From Cheilinus undulatus (Eukaryota; Chordata; Actinopteri; Labriformes; Labridae), in contig NC_054867.1 in assembly GCF_018320785.1 (NCBI RefSeq), forward strand, positions 21,889,855 to 21,953,854: a stretch of 64,000 nt of DNA, in the 5' to 3' direction. The notes under the pieces were generated by a model. It ran no database searches and was not told where the DNA came from. It was given only the letters and a program-made list of their open reading frames with translations. A program made the translations under genes and the position numbers. Shown here piece by piece: positions 11,812-23,100 of this stretch (positions are counted from its first letter, which is position 1; the number at the start of each line of letters is the position of its first letter).

Positions 11812-13494
11812 CACATGTTCCCTGCATTACAACATTGCTACACACTTTTCAGTCTGCATTTAACACCTGCTCTTCCTGGATGGCAATGAAAATCAAAAGT
11901 ATGATCAGAGTACACTCGTGTGTTGTACTGTAATGGTTTTTGCAGGATAGTTAACCTGAAATGCCTAATGTGCGGTTGTCTGTGGGTTTGTAAAACCTTC
12001 TTATCTTTGGCTTTAAATTTCATAATGAGTCTTAATCTCTGAAGCAGCAGAAGTTAAGTGACATTATGCAAATACTGTAGGCCTATTTCAGATACTAAAC
12101 TAAAACATGTGAGTTGGTCTTGCATGCCTTTGTTTTTAAAACAGGACGATTATTCTTAAGAGTTTACCTTCTTCTCCAAGCACCATCACATCAGTGGTGA
12201 GTTGGTAATGAGGTATATGCTAACTATCTAGCTTCAATGTAGCCACAGCATGTAGGAAATCCTAACTCCCTCCTTTATAAATAAGGGTCACCCCAGAGGG
12301 TACTTAAATCCAATAACGCCCCCCCAACCTTTAAAATACAGCTTTTATATTTAAAGGATAATCCTGGTGGAGAAACCCCCAGACCCCCCTAGGTCTTGGC
12401 TAAGCCCTGATAGGCCCAATGACTTCCTTACAGATTTACAATTTGAGGTTCTCTCAAATTATCTTCCCCTGGATTCCTCTTTTAGCATTTCACTGTTTAT
12501 TTAAAAATGTTTCTTACTATAGGCAAAACAATCCTATGCTAATATTAGAGAGAAAACTTTATCAACTTTGTCTGAGGCGATCATGAAGTGCTGAGGTTTG
12601 GGGCCGCCAAGTTGGAATCTTGCCTAAGGTGCCAAAATGGCTTGAGTCAGCCCTGGTCAGAGTGAAGGCCAGCTCTCAGATGCAGGTTTGATATCTTCCA
12701 TGCTCACTGGATCTAACATTAGCACTAGTCCCCTGGTTACCCCCCCCCCCCCTTTGGTCCTAGCTGCTTTCAGTTTTGAAACAGACAGGTAAGACAAAAA
12801 ATTGTTGCAGGTCTTTACACAGCTGCACACACTTACATTACAGTGGGAGAAAGGATTAAAAAGGAGGAGAGTCCTGCTAAAATTGGGAGTGTTTGAAATT
12901 CTGTTTTTAGTAAACAGAAAGCTCAAAAACAGCTTTGGGATATCTGATATCTCTAATTGGAGCTTTAAGCTTTTTCAAGCCTGCATACCCAGAGTTGAGC
13001 TCACTTTGTGGTGCACACCTCAGGACTTTTCTCTGAACAGATCTGCAGAGATGCATCGCCTATGTTTTCCTTCTCCTGGACCTCATGCTCCTGTTCTGTC
13101 AAACTGGTGATTTCCAGGTAAAGCTCCACTCTTCAGGCCATAGTGTTCATCTCTAGATCTTTCTTGTGTTGCATGGTCGGTCTCTGCCTCTCCTCAAACT
13201 TTCATTTCTATTTGAAGAGGATGCTGATCTGCAATTGTGATCATTTATTCTCTACCTGCCTTACCTCTTTACTTTCAGGAGCTGTTTTGGGCGTTGTGAC
13301 TATCTTTCCTTTCTAGGAATCTAGATCTGCTCTTTTTTTCATCAGATTCTTGAGTGCTGCTCTGAAGTTTTTCATTCAGTCAAGAATTACTCTTTGCGTA
13401 TGTCTCTGTTAATTGTGTGGCCACTGTAAGATTTGAATCCAACACATCACCAGAGGCCTGTTTATTCTAGGAGATCATGAATTTAACTCATAAC
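11812..13494. other. Intergenic, no gene recognised
   Basis: No supported gene. A poly-C run lies near 12740-12753. Overlapping frames at 12657-13110 on opposite strands show no domain. Confidence 0.45.
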
Positions 13495-14023
13495 CTGGGG
13501 TGCTCAAACTATTTTCACTGAAGGCTACAAACAGGGAAATATAAGGATAACAGTGCCTGTTTGGTACACCTCACCTTTAGTATATTCAGTTAATAAAATC
13601 AAATCTAAAACGATCTGCTTTGTAATTGAATAAATCACAACCTTCCATTAATAGCTAACAAGGCAAATTGTTAAGGAACTTGGGGTGGCCAGTCAGATTT
13701 TGTGAATCCTGGTCAGCCGCTGATAGCTCATCTTTGATTTGCTCCTGCAATCCTTCGGTCTTTATTCATCAGGGTGTTTTGAACGAAGACGCTGTTATTG
13801 TTTTTGTTGTAAATGTTTATCTTATTCACTCACAAGCGAATTCCTGTCTAAAGGTTTGCACAGCAAACTGGCACAGCAGCATCACCTAGTGTCAAAACTA
13901 AGAAGAAAACTACAGTAAAGCACAGGCTTCATGTTGTAATAGAGGCTACATTTCCTTTTATTATTAGAATTGAAAATAGACCACAGGCCACAGCTGTGCT
14001 GGGCTGAAGTTTGGACACTACTG
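13495..14023. mobile_element. Possible hAT-type MITE
   Basis: The left side reads GGGGTGCTCAAACTA and the right side, reverse-complemented, AGTAGTGTCCAAACTT. This imperfect inverted repeat resembles common fish hAT termini. I could not find a matching 8-bp target duplication, so the boundaries are uncertain. Confidence 0.45.
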
Positions 14024-14814
14024 CCCTGAAGATCACCATGCTCTGAACTGGGGTTTGATTTTAAACTCTTGTCCCTTAGATAGTCAGGTCCACATTACTC
14101 TGTCACTGTCTGCAGCTCTGACTTTAAGTTGGGAAGATTAAAGTTTTTATTTCAGCTTGTAACGTTGGTTTCACAGCTGGTCTCATATAAATATAAACAC
14201 TGTGTATTATAATTACTTAGACCATATGGATTGTGCAAACATTTGGATGAATATAAGCAGGAACAATGAGATGATTGCAAGTTTGCTAGTTGCTAGTACA
14301 AGGTATTACCGTAAGACTTAAAAGGCAACAAATAAAATATGTTTCACTGATTTATGGTTAAAATCCAATGAAAAGCATTAAATACAGTGACTGGATGTTT
14401 TACCCTTTTTCAGATTTTAAAATCAGTCATGATCAATGTAATGTGACCTTTTTTTGGGAAAAAAGACTAATGTCAAAGTGAAAACAGGTTTCTACAAAGT
14501 ACTGTCAATTAGATAAAAACGTGTAATGTAAAATAAGTGATTGCATAAATATTCATCCGCTTTAAAATGGATGACCTGATTTGACAGAGGTTCAGCCAAC
14601 TGAAGCTAGTAGTCTCACAATTAGTGAAATCAAAGGAGTTTAGCAAATGTGTCACAAGTGATTGTAGCATAAAGACACCTGTGTCTGGAGGGTCCAGACA
14701 AATTGAGTGGCCGTGCAAGGAGACTGTTGAGAGAGGCCACCAAGACACCTTTGACTACTCTGAAGGAGTTACAAGCTTCAGCAGCTGAGATGGGAGAGAC
14801 TCTGCATACAACTG

Positions 14815-15288
14815 TTGCACGGATTCTACACCAGTCAAAACTCATTAAATCTTGACCAACATTTGCCAAAAGGCATTTGGGAGATTCCGTGGTCAAGTGG
14901 AAGAAACTTCTTTGGTCTGAGAAGAACAAAATGTTCTTGGCTTTATGGCCATCAGACAAGATGCTGTGCTTGGCAGACACCAAACACCACACATCACCAT
15001 CAAAACACCATCCTCACTGTGAAGCAGGTGGTGGTAGAGGGTAAAATGAATGAGGAAAAATATAGGAAAATCCTGGAGGAAGATCTTATTCAGTCTGCAA
15101 AAGAACTACAGCTTGGGAGAAGATTTATTTCCCAGCAAGACAATGACCAGAAGCATACAGAGAAAGCTACACAGAAATGGTTAAAAGAAAACAAGATGAA
15201 TCTGGATTGGCCAAGTCAAAGCCCAGACCTCATTACAAAGAGAATCTGTAGGTGGACTTGGAGTAAATATGCAGATCAGCAAGCCTAA
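14815..15288 (+). pseudogene. Tc1 transposase relic (catalytic core)
   Basis: This open stretch contains recognisable Tc1 core segments: KGIWEIPWSSGRNFFGLRRT, corresponding to the W[ST]DE motif region but with the aspartate region degraded; TPNTTHHHQNTILTVK; FISQQDNDQKHTEKATQKWL, which carries the second catalytic Asp; and NLDWPSQSPDL. The N-terminal DNA-binding part is absent or frameshifted, so it is inactive. Confidence 0.85.
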
Positions 15289-15466
15289 CAGAGACCCACC
15301 CGTACAGACTCAGTGCTGTGATTGCAGCCAAAGCTGCATCTATTAAGTGGCTACTGACTTGAAAGGGGGTCTATATTTATGCAGCCACTTATTTTACATG
15401 CAGTATTTTATTTAACTGACATTACTTTGTAGAAATCGGTTTTCTCTTTGACATTAAAGATATTTT

Positions 15467-16075
15467 GGTAACACTTTATATTAAGGTCCTTGTAATAAGC
15501 CTTAATAAACGTTAATAAGGCTCTTATAAGTCCTTATAAGATGCTTATTAACATTATTTGTTTATAAGACTATATAAGCGTTAATAATGTCATAATAATA
15601 TAGTTAATATCAGACAATGAGACATTATAAAAACTTAGTTCATAGGTAATAAGGCTCTTATAAGTCCTTATAAGATGTTTATTAACATTATTATGTGTTT
15701 ATAAGACTATATAAGCCTTTATATTGTCATTGTAACATAGTTATAATAAGGCATTGTTCTAGCTTTAGGTCTGGTAGCTGCAAATAGCATTATTAACGTT
15801 TAACAACTGCCTAGTTAACTAATAATAGATGAGCAATAAAGTATATTTTAATATTAATAAAGCAAACATGACAAGGATACAGTGGGTGGGTTAAGTTTCT
15901 TACAAGTTCTTACAAGTGTCTTATAGTCTGATATTAACTATGTTAAAATGACATGATTAACGCTTATATAATCTTATAAACATAATAATGTTAATAAGCA
16001 TCTTATAAGGACTTATAAGGGCCTTATTAATGCTTATTAATGCATATTACAAGGATCTTAATATAAAGCGTTACT
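15467..16075. mobile_element. 609-bp MITE with 8-bp target duplication, nested in Tc1
   Basis: The termini are GGTAACACTTTATATTAAGG on the left and, reverse-complemented, AGTAACGCTTTATATTAAGA on the right. Flanking octamers GATATTTT (15459-15466) and GACATTTT (16076-16083) match at 7 of 8 positions. The interior has repeated, partly palindromic 'cttataagtccttataagatg' segments, roughly two units of about 150 bp. There is no coding capacity. The 8-bp duplication suggests a hAT-like source; the family was not identified. Confidence 0.85.
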
Positions 16076-16184
16076 GACATTTTTTGTAAAAAAAAAAAAA
16101 AAAAAAGGCAAATTATATCAACCATAGTTTATTTAAAAAAGGGTAAAACATCCAAGGGGGTGAATACTATTTAAAGGCACTGTA

Positions 16185-16790
16185 TGTTACCAGCCCTTTT
16201 CTGTGAACACCTCCTAAGGGGCTGAAACACAGCAAACTCCTGTAGCAAGAGGTTCAAATGTCTAATTTATGTAGTTATTGTTATTAAATTTTCAAAATTC
16301 TTGACTTGACCAAAGTTTTCAATCTCAAAACATTCACGTTTCCCTTTTACATTTTATTATTATTATTATTATTATTAACAAAATTTAAAATCATGGCCTA
16401 AAATATTAAGTTTGTACAATATTTTCTAAGTGTATTTTAAGATTTTTTATTTTTATTTCCTATATTATGTTATATAGGATTTAACATGTTCTATTTACTC
16501 TGAGAAATTTAGTTTACCTCATATTAGCTGGAGTTCAGATATGTTTGTATATTTAACGTCCTTTTATAATTTCTTAATTGTTTTGCTCTTCATTTTTTAC
16601 TGAGTCATTATTGTTTTCTATGTATTCTCTATTGTTGTTGCAACAGCTATCGTATTGGTTGGATGTAATATATTTGAATGAAAGAAAACTGTATGTAATT
16701 AACATAAAAAGACTAAAAATATCAGTCTTCCCTGCATATTAATGTGCTGATGAAAATCCAATGTACCAGTTATTGACATGATTAGAAAGC
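16185..16790. other. AT-rich intergenic DNA with a (TTA)n microsatellite
   Basis: A trinucleotide run of ATT/TTA lies at about 16355-16377. No gene is seen. This is the immediate upstream flank of the pxn CpG-rich promoter. Confidence 0.6.
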
Positions 16791-16799
16791 ATATTTTAG

Positions 16800-17170
16800 T
16801 CCCTCTCTCCGCCGCTAGATGTCGCTGGCTCCCGTGTCTAGGTGCTGGTGGGCTGGCAGGGGGCTGGATGTGGGCTGTAGGAGCCTCCAGGGGGGCAGTA
16901 GTAAGATATGTGTGTGTTTGTGAGTGCGGTTAAAGCTCGTCGAGCAGCAGGGGAACTTAGAAACTTCACTCCATTCAGCGAGGAGGAACTGAGACCGGAG
17001 ATTTGACGTTTTAAGAGCTGACTCGGCTGCTCACAGTCCAGCTGTGATCGACGGAGGAGGACCGGTCCCGGTTCTCAGCATTGGATCGATTTCCGGCCAA
17101 CATGGATGATTTAGGTAAGTTCAACCCGCCCTGGACGCAACATTTACACAGCACGCGCGTGTGTTCAGCT
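16800..17170 (+). promoter_or_regulatory. CpG-rich promoter and 5' leader of paxillin
   Basis: CpG density rises sharply in this stretch compared with the flanking AT-rich DNA (CCGCCG, CTCGTCGAG, GATCGACGG, CCGGTCCCGG, CACGCGCGTG). It surrounds the first coding exon, as expected of a housekeeping CpG-island promoter. No TATA box is evident. The start codon context CCAACATGG is favourable. Confidence 0.65.
17102..17114 (+). CDS. pxn exon 1: initiator and start of LD1
   Basis: The exon encodes MDDL plus the first base of Asp5 before the donor GTAAGT. With exon 2 it forms [12 protein letters not shown], the LD1 motif. The ATG is chosen because LD1 begins at residue 1 in the family and the context is strong. 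Confidence 0.93.
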
Positions 17171-20100
17171 TTAGCCTAAACACTTCATGCTAGTGCCGAA
17201 GCTTTATTTAACCAAACGACCTGTTTTAAAGAAGGGTTTTCGACAACAGCTGAATGTTTAGGTGTGCAGTGTATACATGTCAAGGAAGGTTAAGTTATTC
17301 AGGTTCAGCTGAGCACAGCGCGACACAACATGCCCAGAAAGGCCCCTCGTGTTGGCATAAGGAGGCTCTGGCAGCGGGTGTAATGTGATAATTAGCCTCT
17401 CTGACCTGTGCATTAGCTTAGGTGTTTGGGGTAAAATCGTGTCATACAGGGCTCGGAGCCCTGGCTGGTGCATTCTCAGTGATTTGGGCGAGTTATTCAT
17501 CTCACATCTATTATTTAGGCATGCCATGCTGCTACAGGGCTATTTAAACTTTTTGAATCCCACCAGCTACTCAGCACTAATATTTTTATTGGCATTCAAT
17601 AAGACTAATATATTGAGCTTCTCCTGCAGATTGCTAGGTTTACATAACTGCCTGTTCTGCAGGTGGGATCAAAACAGCTGCCTTATCTGACATAAAAAAA
17701 AACAATATAGTGAGAGTGATTCCCTTGAATAGTTATAACCCCTGCAGCCGAAAGCCTCCTTACTACTTTCTGTCAGCTTGAATTTAGCCCTGAATGTGCT
17801 CAGATAAGCAATTGTAGTCCTTCTGTCTATAAAAATGTGCTTAACTCAGTGAGTTATGGCAGGGCAGGTTGTGTGGTGACAGGGAGGTTGTGTAAAGCTC
17901 AGCATAATGCTCACAGTCTTCAAAATATCCTTGTTCTCCAGATTCCTCCTGTGACAGTTTCTTTAGCTATTTTTTTAGTTGTTTAAAATTCTTGCAACAA
18001 GCCCCATCTTTCCTTTTTTTTTAGCCTGGGACTGCATGAAATGGATATAATAAGACAGCCATAAACCTTATGGGATCTTACACAAGTTTACTTCAATGGT
18101 GCAGAATAATTTATACAAGTAGCTATGCAGACCCCCTTCAGTGTTGTAGAAGTGTGCAGCCTAATTAAAAACAGAAGGAAGCCACTGGAGTAATGCAGCT
18201 TGCACATTGCCACCAGGATCAGAGGTTTTCATGCATTCATTTAAATGCATCGACGAAGCAGTTTGTGTTTACAAGCCTTTGAGTTTTACCCTGACAACTG
18301 TAAGGTTAAGTTTAGCAGGACATCCGTGAAATGCATCGAAGGAGTCAGGTTCATTGGCTGCTAAAAAAACACGCAAATGCATTCGTAAAGTCAAAGATGA
18401 TAAATCTCCTGCAAAAGCTGTCCAGAGAAGTATTACCACCCTCTGTGAGCTGCAGGTGGACTTGCAATTACAGCTTTGTTGTATTGCATTGTTTCTCTCA
18501 GAGTTGGGTAAAGGTATTTTGTGCATTTTGTGATGCTTAAATAAAATCTGAATACAGTGGAAGATCTACATATATCTTTCTTTCCTTTTTACCAAAACCT
18601 TGTTCTGTGGTTGTTATCTCGGTGGTGAAAGTAAACAGCACCAAGAATATCGGTCATTCTATATCCAGTCAATATTTATGGATACCTTCTCAGCTTTCAA
18701 GGGTTAAAGGCTTTCCTTAAAGTAGCTGCTTAAAAAAAGAGTGTTACACAACCCTGTGTAATTACCATGTCACAGGGTAGTAAATTCTGTCATCGTTTTA
18801 GCAGAAACATGTACAAATGCGGGACACAAACCAGGAGAAATATGCCACCGTATGATGCAGTGCTCTCTCGACTTATGAGCTTGCAGCCACAGAGGGGAAA
18901 GTTTTGTCCTATCTCCCACAAAAATTAAAAGTCTAGAAGTTTAAAAGTGGTTTTTAATGCAGTTGCAGATCAGAGAGAGTGCCTATCAAAGTGCTGAGGG
19001 GAGAGCAGCGAGTTATCCACCTCAGACTTCAGAGAGGACAACAAAGCCTGGATGTATTTTTAGCAGAGGACTCCTTCATCTCAAGTGCGACCAGCAGCAC
19101 CAAGACACCCTCCTCCAACCGTCAGATATATCTCTTTCCATTTCCCCAACTTTAATTCCTCATTTCTTACACTTCTCTACTCTTTGATTGCCCTCATAGC
19201 TGTGACATGAAAGCAGCAGTAGGTCAGCTTTCCCCCTAAAACCATCTCTCCTGTGATCCACTCTTACTTTCCTTTATCCTCGTTCCTCCGGCAGCAGGCG
19301 TGGGAGCAGAGCAGCGCCGCTCACAGCTGGGGCGTTGGGTGGATCAGATCCCACATGCAGGGATTGGGCCTCAGCCAAAATTTGTCCTCCTTAAACACTG
19401 CACTGCCCCACCCTCTCTCTCTTTCTCCCTCTCTCTCCCCACTCCTCACCATTCCTGTGGTAAACCACATAGGAAGCTGCAGGCTGGAATCTATCGACAG
19501 TTTAAAGCTGGCTGAGTTTGCTGAAGAGCAGATTAGGAAGATTTGAATCGAAGCGGATGTGATGCTCAATCGCAATTGCTTGATCTTCAGTCATGAAGTT
19601 TTTACTTTCAAAGTCAGTGCTGGAACTTCACAGGAAAACCATCTTTTTTTCTGCAAGACATGGGTTGTTTTCCTTTTGCAATCGTTGCAGTTCTGATATT
19701 GTGGCATGGACTGAGGCAAACTTTCATTGACCTCCCCTCCTCAGCTATCAGCGCTGCCAAGCGTTGCTCCGTGCCTCACTGCTCAGGGCCTGCACTAACA
19801 AGACATGAATGTCAAGTAGTCTCCTGAGTTAACTTCTTTCTACTGAGTTGCAGTACCTTTCAGTATTTTCTTTTCTCATGTTGGTACTAACTGCTGATTC
19901 CTGGTTTCTGATTTGTTTTATTGTCGCTCCAGTAGTGTGGTTTGGTGTGAAGTGATTCCCCAGAGTCCTGTCAGCACGGCTGCTGCAGCGTTGGAAATGT
20001 CAATCACAAAATGGGCGTGGGTGAAGTAGTTCTTAACTAACCCAGTAAATGAGATCTGATGCAGTCTAGATACTCAGCCCAGTCTAAATTTAGGTACGCT

Positions 20101-23100
20101 CATTGTTGGTACACCAGAAGAAACATCAGACAGCTTGCATGTGGACATTTGACATTTCCTTCACATGAAAAGAGACACCTCTTTGTAACGCTTCATCTGA
20201 ATAAAAACCTTCTCTCTCTCATGCCGACTGACAGCGAAGCTTTATCAGGCAGTGTTATTCACAACAATGCTGAGCTTTTATCTTCATTTGAGTTTTAACT
20301 CAGTGATGTTTCACTGACTCTCCAGTGCCTTCAGTTTTATGAATAGTAAATGTTCATGCTTTAAAGGAACCCATTGGCAATTTAACAAGTCTTTATGTCT
20401 TTCTGCTTTAAGAAATCACAACTTTTGTCCTAGTGAAATCAGTAGCTGTCAAAATAACTCGTGATGTTGTTAATATGGGCACAAATGGTGGCTGTTTTTC
20501 CATGGAGCGTCCACAGTGCTGATCTGTAATTCAATCATTTGATAGTATCTTTGGAAATATAATCCACTGCAGCTTATTCAAGAAGATTGATACCTCTTTC
20601 ATATTTGTATGCTAAATATATGCCTGCATCCAGTAGATGGTTAACTTAGAATGAAGACTAAAAAAAGGAAAATAGTTAGACTTGCTCTCCCCAGAGGCAG
20701 CAAAATACGTCTACCAGCGCACATAATAATCACATAGCTTTCTGATTCAACACAAGAAATAATCTGTACAAAAAAAGAAACGGCTATCAAGTGGACCCAT
20801 ATATTATTACTTGCACCAGATATGAAAATGTTTGTTAGGCTCAATGAAGCTCCTTCTCCTTGCCAAGCAATAGCTACTTGCAAGCAAGGCCACCCATAAG
20901 TGTGAATAGAGGAGGGAGCTTTCTTGGGCACAGCCAAATTGGTGGCCCATGGAGGTCAGGAAAATCATGGTGCATTGTAAAGTTTAACTTTAAAGTTAAA
21001 GTTGTGATAACTATATTTCATATTTAACCTGAATAATGACCACTCTTATTAAAGAAAAAAACTGGGATTTATTTATTTATGGTGTAGTTTTATATAGCCT
21101 TTTAAATAAATTTAATCCCCTTTTCTGAAAACAGAATTACCTTTACAGCATGGATGGACACATTGACTAAAACATTTGGGAAGTAATACCAAACTTCATA
21201 GCAAAGCCATTATCTACATGATTGTCACGGTGCCAGAGAATAAAGTAGAAGAACTGAAATAACTAAAGGGAAAAATACTGAATTAATTGGAAAAAGAAAA
21301 GAGAGAATTTGCAAAAATGAAGCTCAGCGTTAGTTCATGCAGGACACAGTAGACATACACCCAGCTGTGATCAGCTGACAGCAAGCTGGTCACAGCTCTT
21401 TCTGTTAACACAGCGGTCCACTCAAGTATGACGTACTTCTCACCAACCCCTGCTTGCATTAATTCTGACACATCAGGCTGCCGGTCAAAAGCTCGCCTTC
21501 GCCACCCCAGCCTCCTCCTTCATAGCATTAAGCTGGTTACACCCTCATATTGAGATTCATGCTACTATGTTTTAATTGTTTTTGAACTAGTTTTATGGTA
21601 TTCAGTATGCATTGTCATGAATACATCCAGCCATATGGGGTTTCTAGCTGTGTGCTCCCTGGAAAGTCAAAGCATGCTAATTGGATAGCCCAGGGAGCAT
21701 CTTTTGAGCAGTGCATTCTCCACCAGGTAAAACTGTATATCCACTTTGAAATAAAATGGTAAGATGTATGTTAAGAGTTCCTGGCTGAAATGGGTAAAAC
21801 AAAATGATGGAAGCTGGCTGACAGAAAGTGGTTAGAGAGGCAAAAATGGGTTAGAAGTGGAATAAATGAGTTAATATGGGAAAAAAATGGGATAAAAGTT
21901 TTAAAAATGGATTAGGAAAGACAAAAAGGAGTTTATAACATGGTAAAAATGTGTTTAAAAAGGCAGAAAATGGGTTGAATGTTGAAAAAGTATGACAAAA
22001 ATGTGTGGAAACAGTGATGAATAGGAGTTGAAAAGTAGCATGATTAAGTCATTTCAACATCATAATGCAACAACAGCTTGGTACATTTATCAGCTCCAAA
22101 AGTAACTGTTAGCCAGGACGCTAGCACCAACGCTACTGATCCAATACACATGCATTGATATCATCAATTAACCACAAGTGCAGAGGGCCCGTTCACTGAG
22201 GTTTTTCAGGGGCCCAGCTAAATCTGTTGGCAGGCTAAGCGAAGTAAAGCAGCTGCTAGCTCCAGGACATATTGAGTATCCAGCATGAGAGTAGTGTCAT
22301 TGATTTGTTTGGAGCTATTTTGAGTTACCTTTACTTTGTGTTGATTTTGCAGCCCCTGTAGTCAAAACAGCACATCTTCTCACTCCACCGACCCTATCCT
22401 GTAACTGGATTAATGACGCTACACAATGTCACAAAATAGCAAAAGTATTCTAACCTTAAAAACTAAATCTTCATGCTGCTTTTTGTAACTTAAAAAAAAA
22501 AATCTTCATTCACAGTAAATCACTTTGTTGGACCTTGGCTTCATCTGCAGTAATGACAAGCAAAGTAAAAATGGGTCACAATGAGGCATTTGTTTCAGTT
22601 TCAGTCTCTTTCTTAAGAAATTTAAAATCCATCCAGTAGGTTAAATTATTCTTTTGATGGGTGTGTCACCCAGGAGATGTACACAGGATTCATAATTATG
22701 ATTAAAACTGAAGCTGTGTAAATATTGCAACTGTCAGTCAAGGATTGCCTGACAAAGTCACTACTGACTGCATGGAGGGATGTGAAGGATTCAGCATGTT
22801 TTAAGCTTGACCCACATCATACACATCAGAGTCAGGAGATTTTAGTCTCTGCTGCTGTAGTTGGTTTAGGGTTGTTTCTTATAACTTCCCCAGATTTATG
22901 GAAATATAACACTGGAATGCTATTTTGAGTGTAAAATCTGTCCGGATTTAGAAGTTCCTATTACTGAAACCCCCCTCGGTTAACTTCCTCTTCACTTGAA
23001 CTCCAAGCCTTGCACTTTGTCATTGCAAATTAAATCTTCAGTAACCCTCGACTTAATGCAGCAAAGAGCAAGCCTGCTCTACATGATAAGTCTCTGTGTG

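Larger units (their letters stand above)
14385..16182 (+). mobile_element. Tc1-like transposon interrupted by a MITE
   Basis: Both ends lie next to TA. The right end (GGTAAAACATCCAAGGGGGT ... AAAGGCACTG, then TA at 16183) matches the left end (CAGTGACTGGATGTTTTACC), which has lost a short stretch after CAGTG. The interior carries a + strand transposase relic at about 14630-15290. A 609-bp MITE at 15467-16075 was inserted later near the 3' side. The same Tc1 family occurs at 35205-36020 and 39877-41278. Confidence 0.9.

Noticed and set aside
12657..13110. Overlapping frames of 89 and 102 codons on opposite strands
   Set aside because: No domain and no splice partners; they surround a poly-C run.
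18957..19575. Cluster of 70-97 codon frames in intron 1
   Set aside because: CT-rich low-complexity DNA keeps frames open on both strands; no conserved motif.
20980..21005. Palindrome around AACTTTAAAGTT
   Set aside because: Short AT-rich palindrome with no flanking inverted repeat pair; expected by chance.
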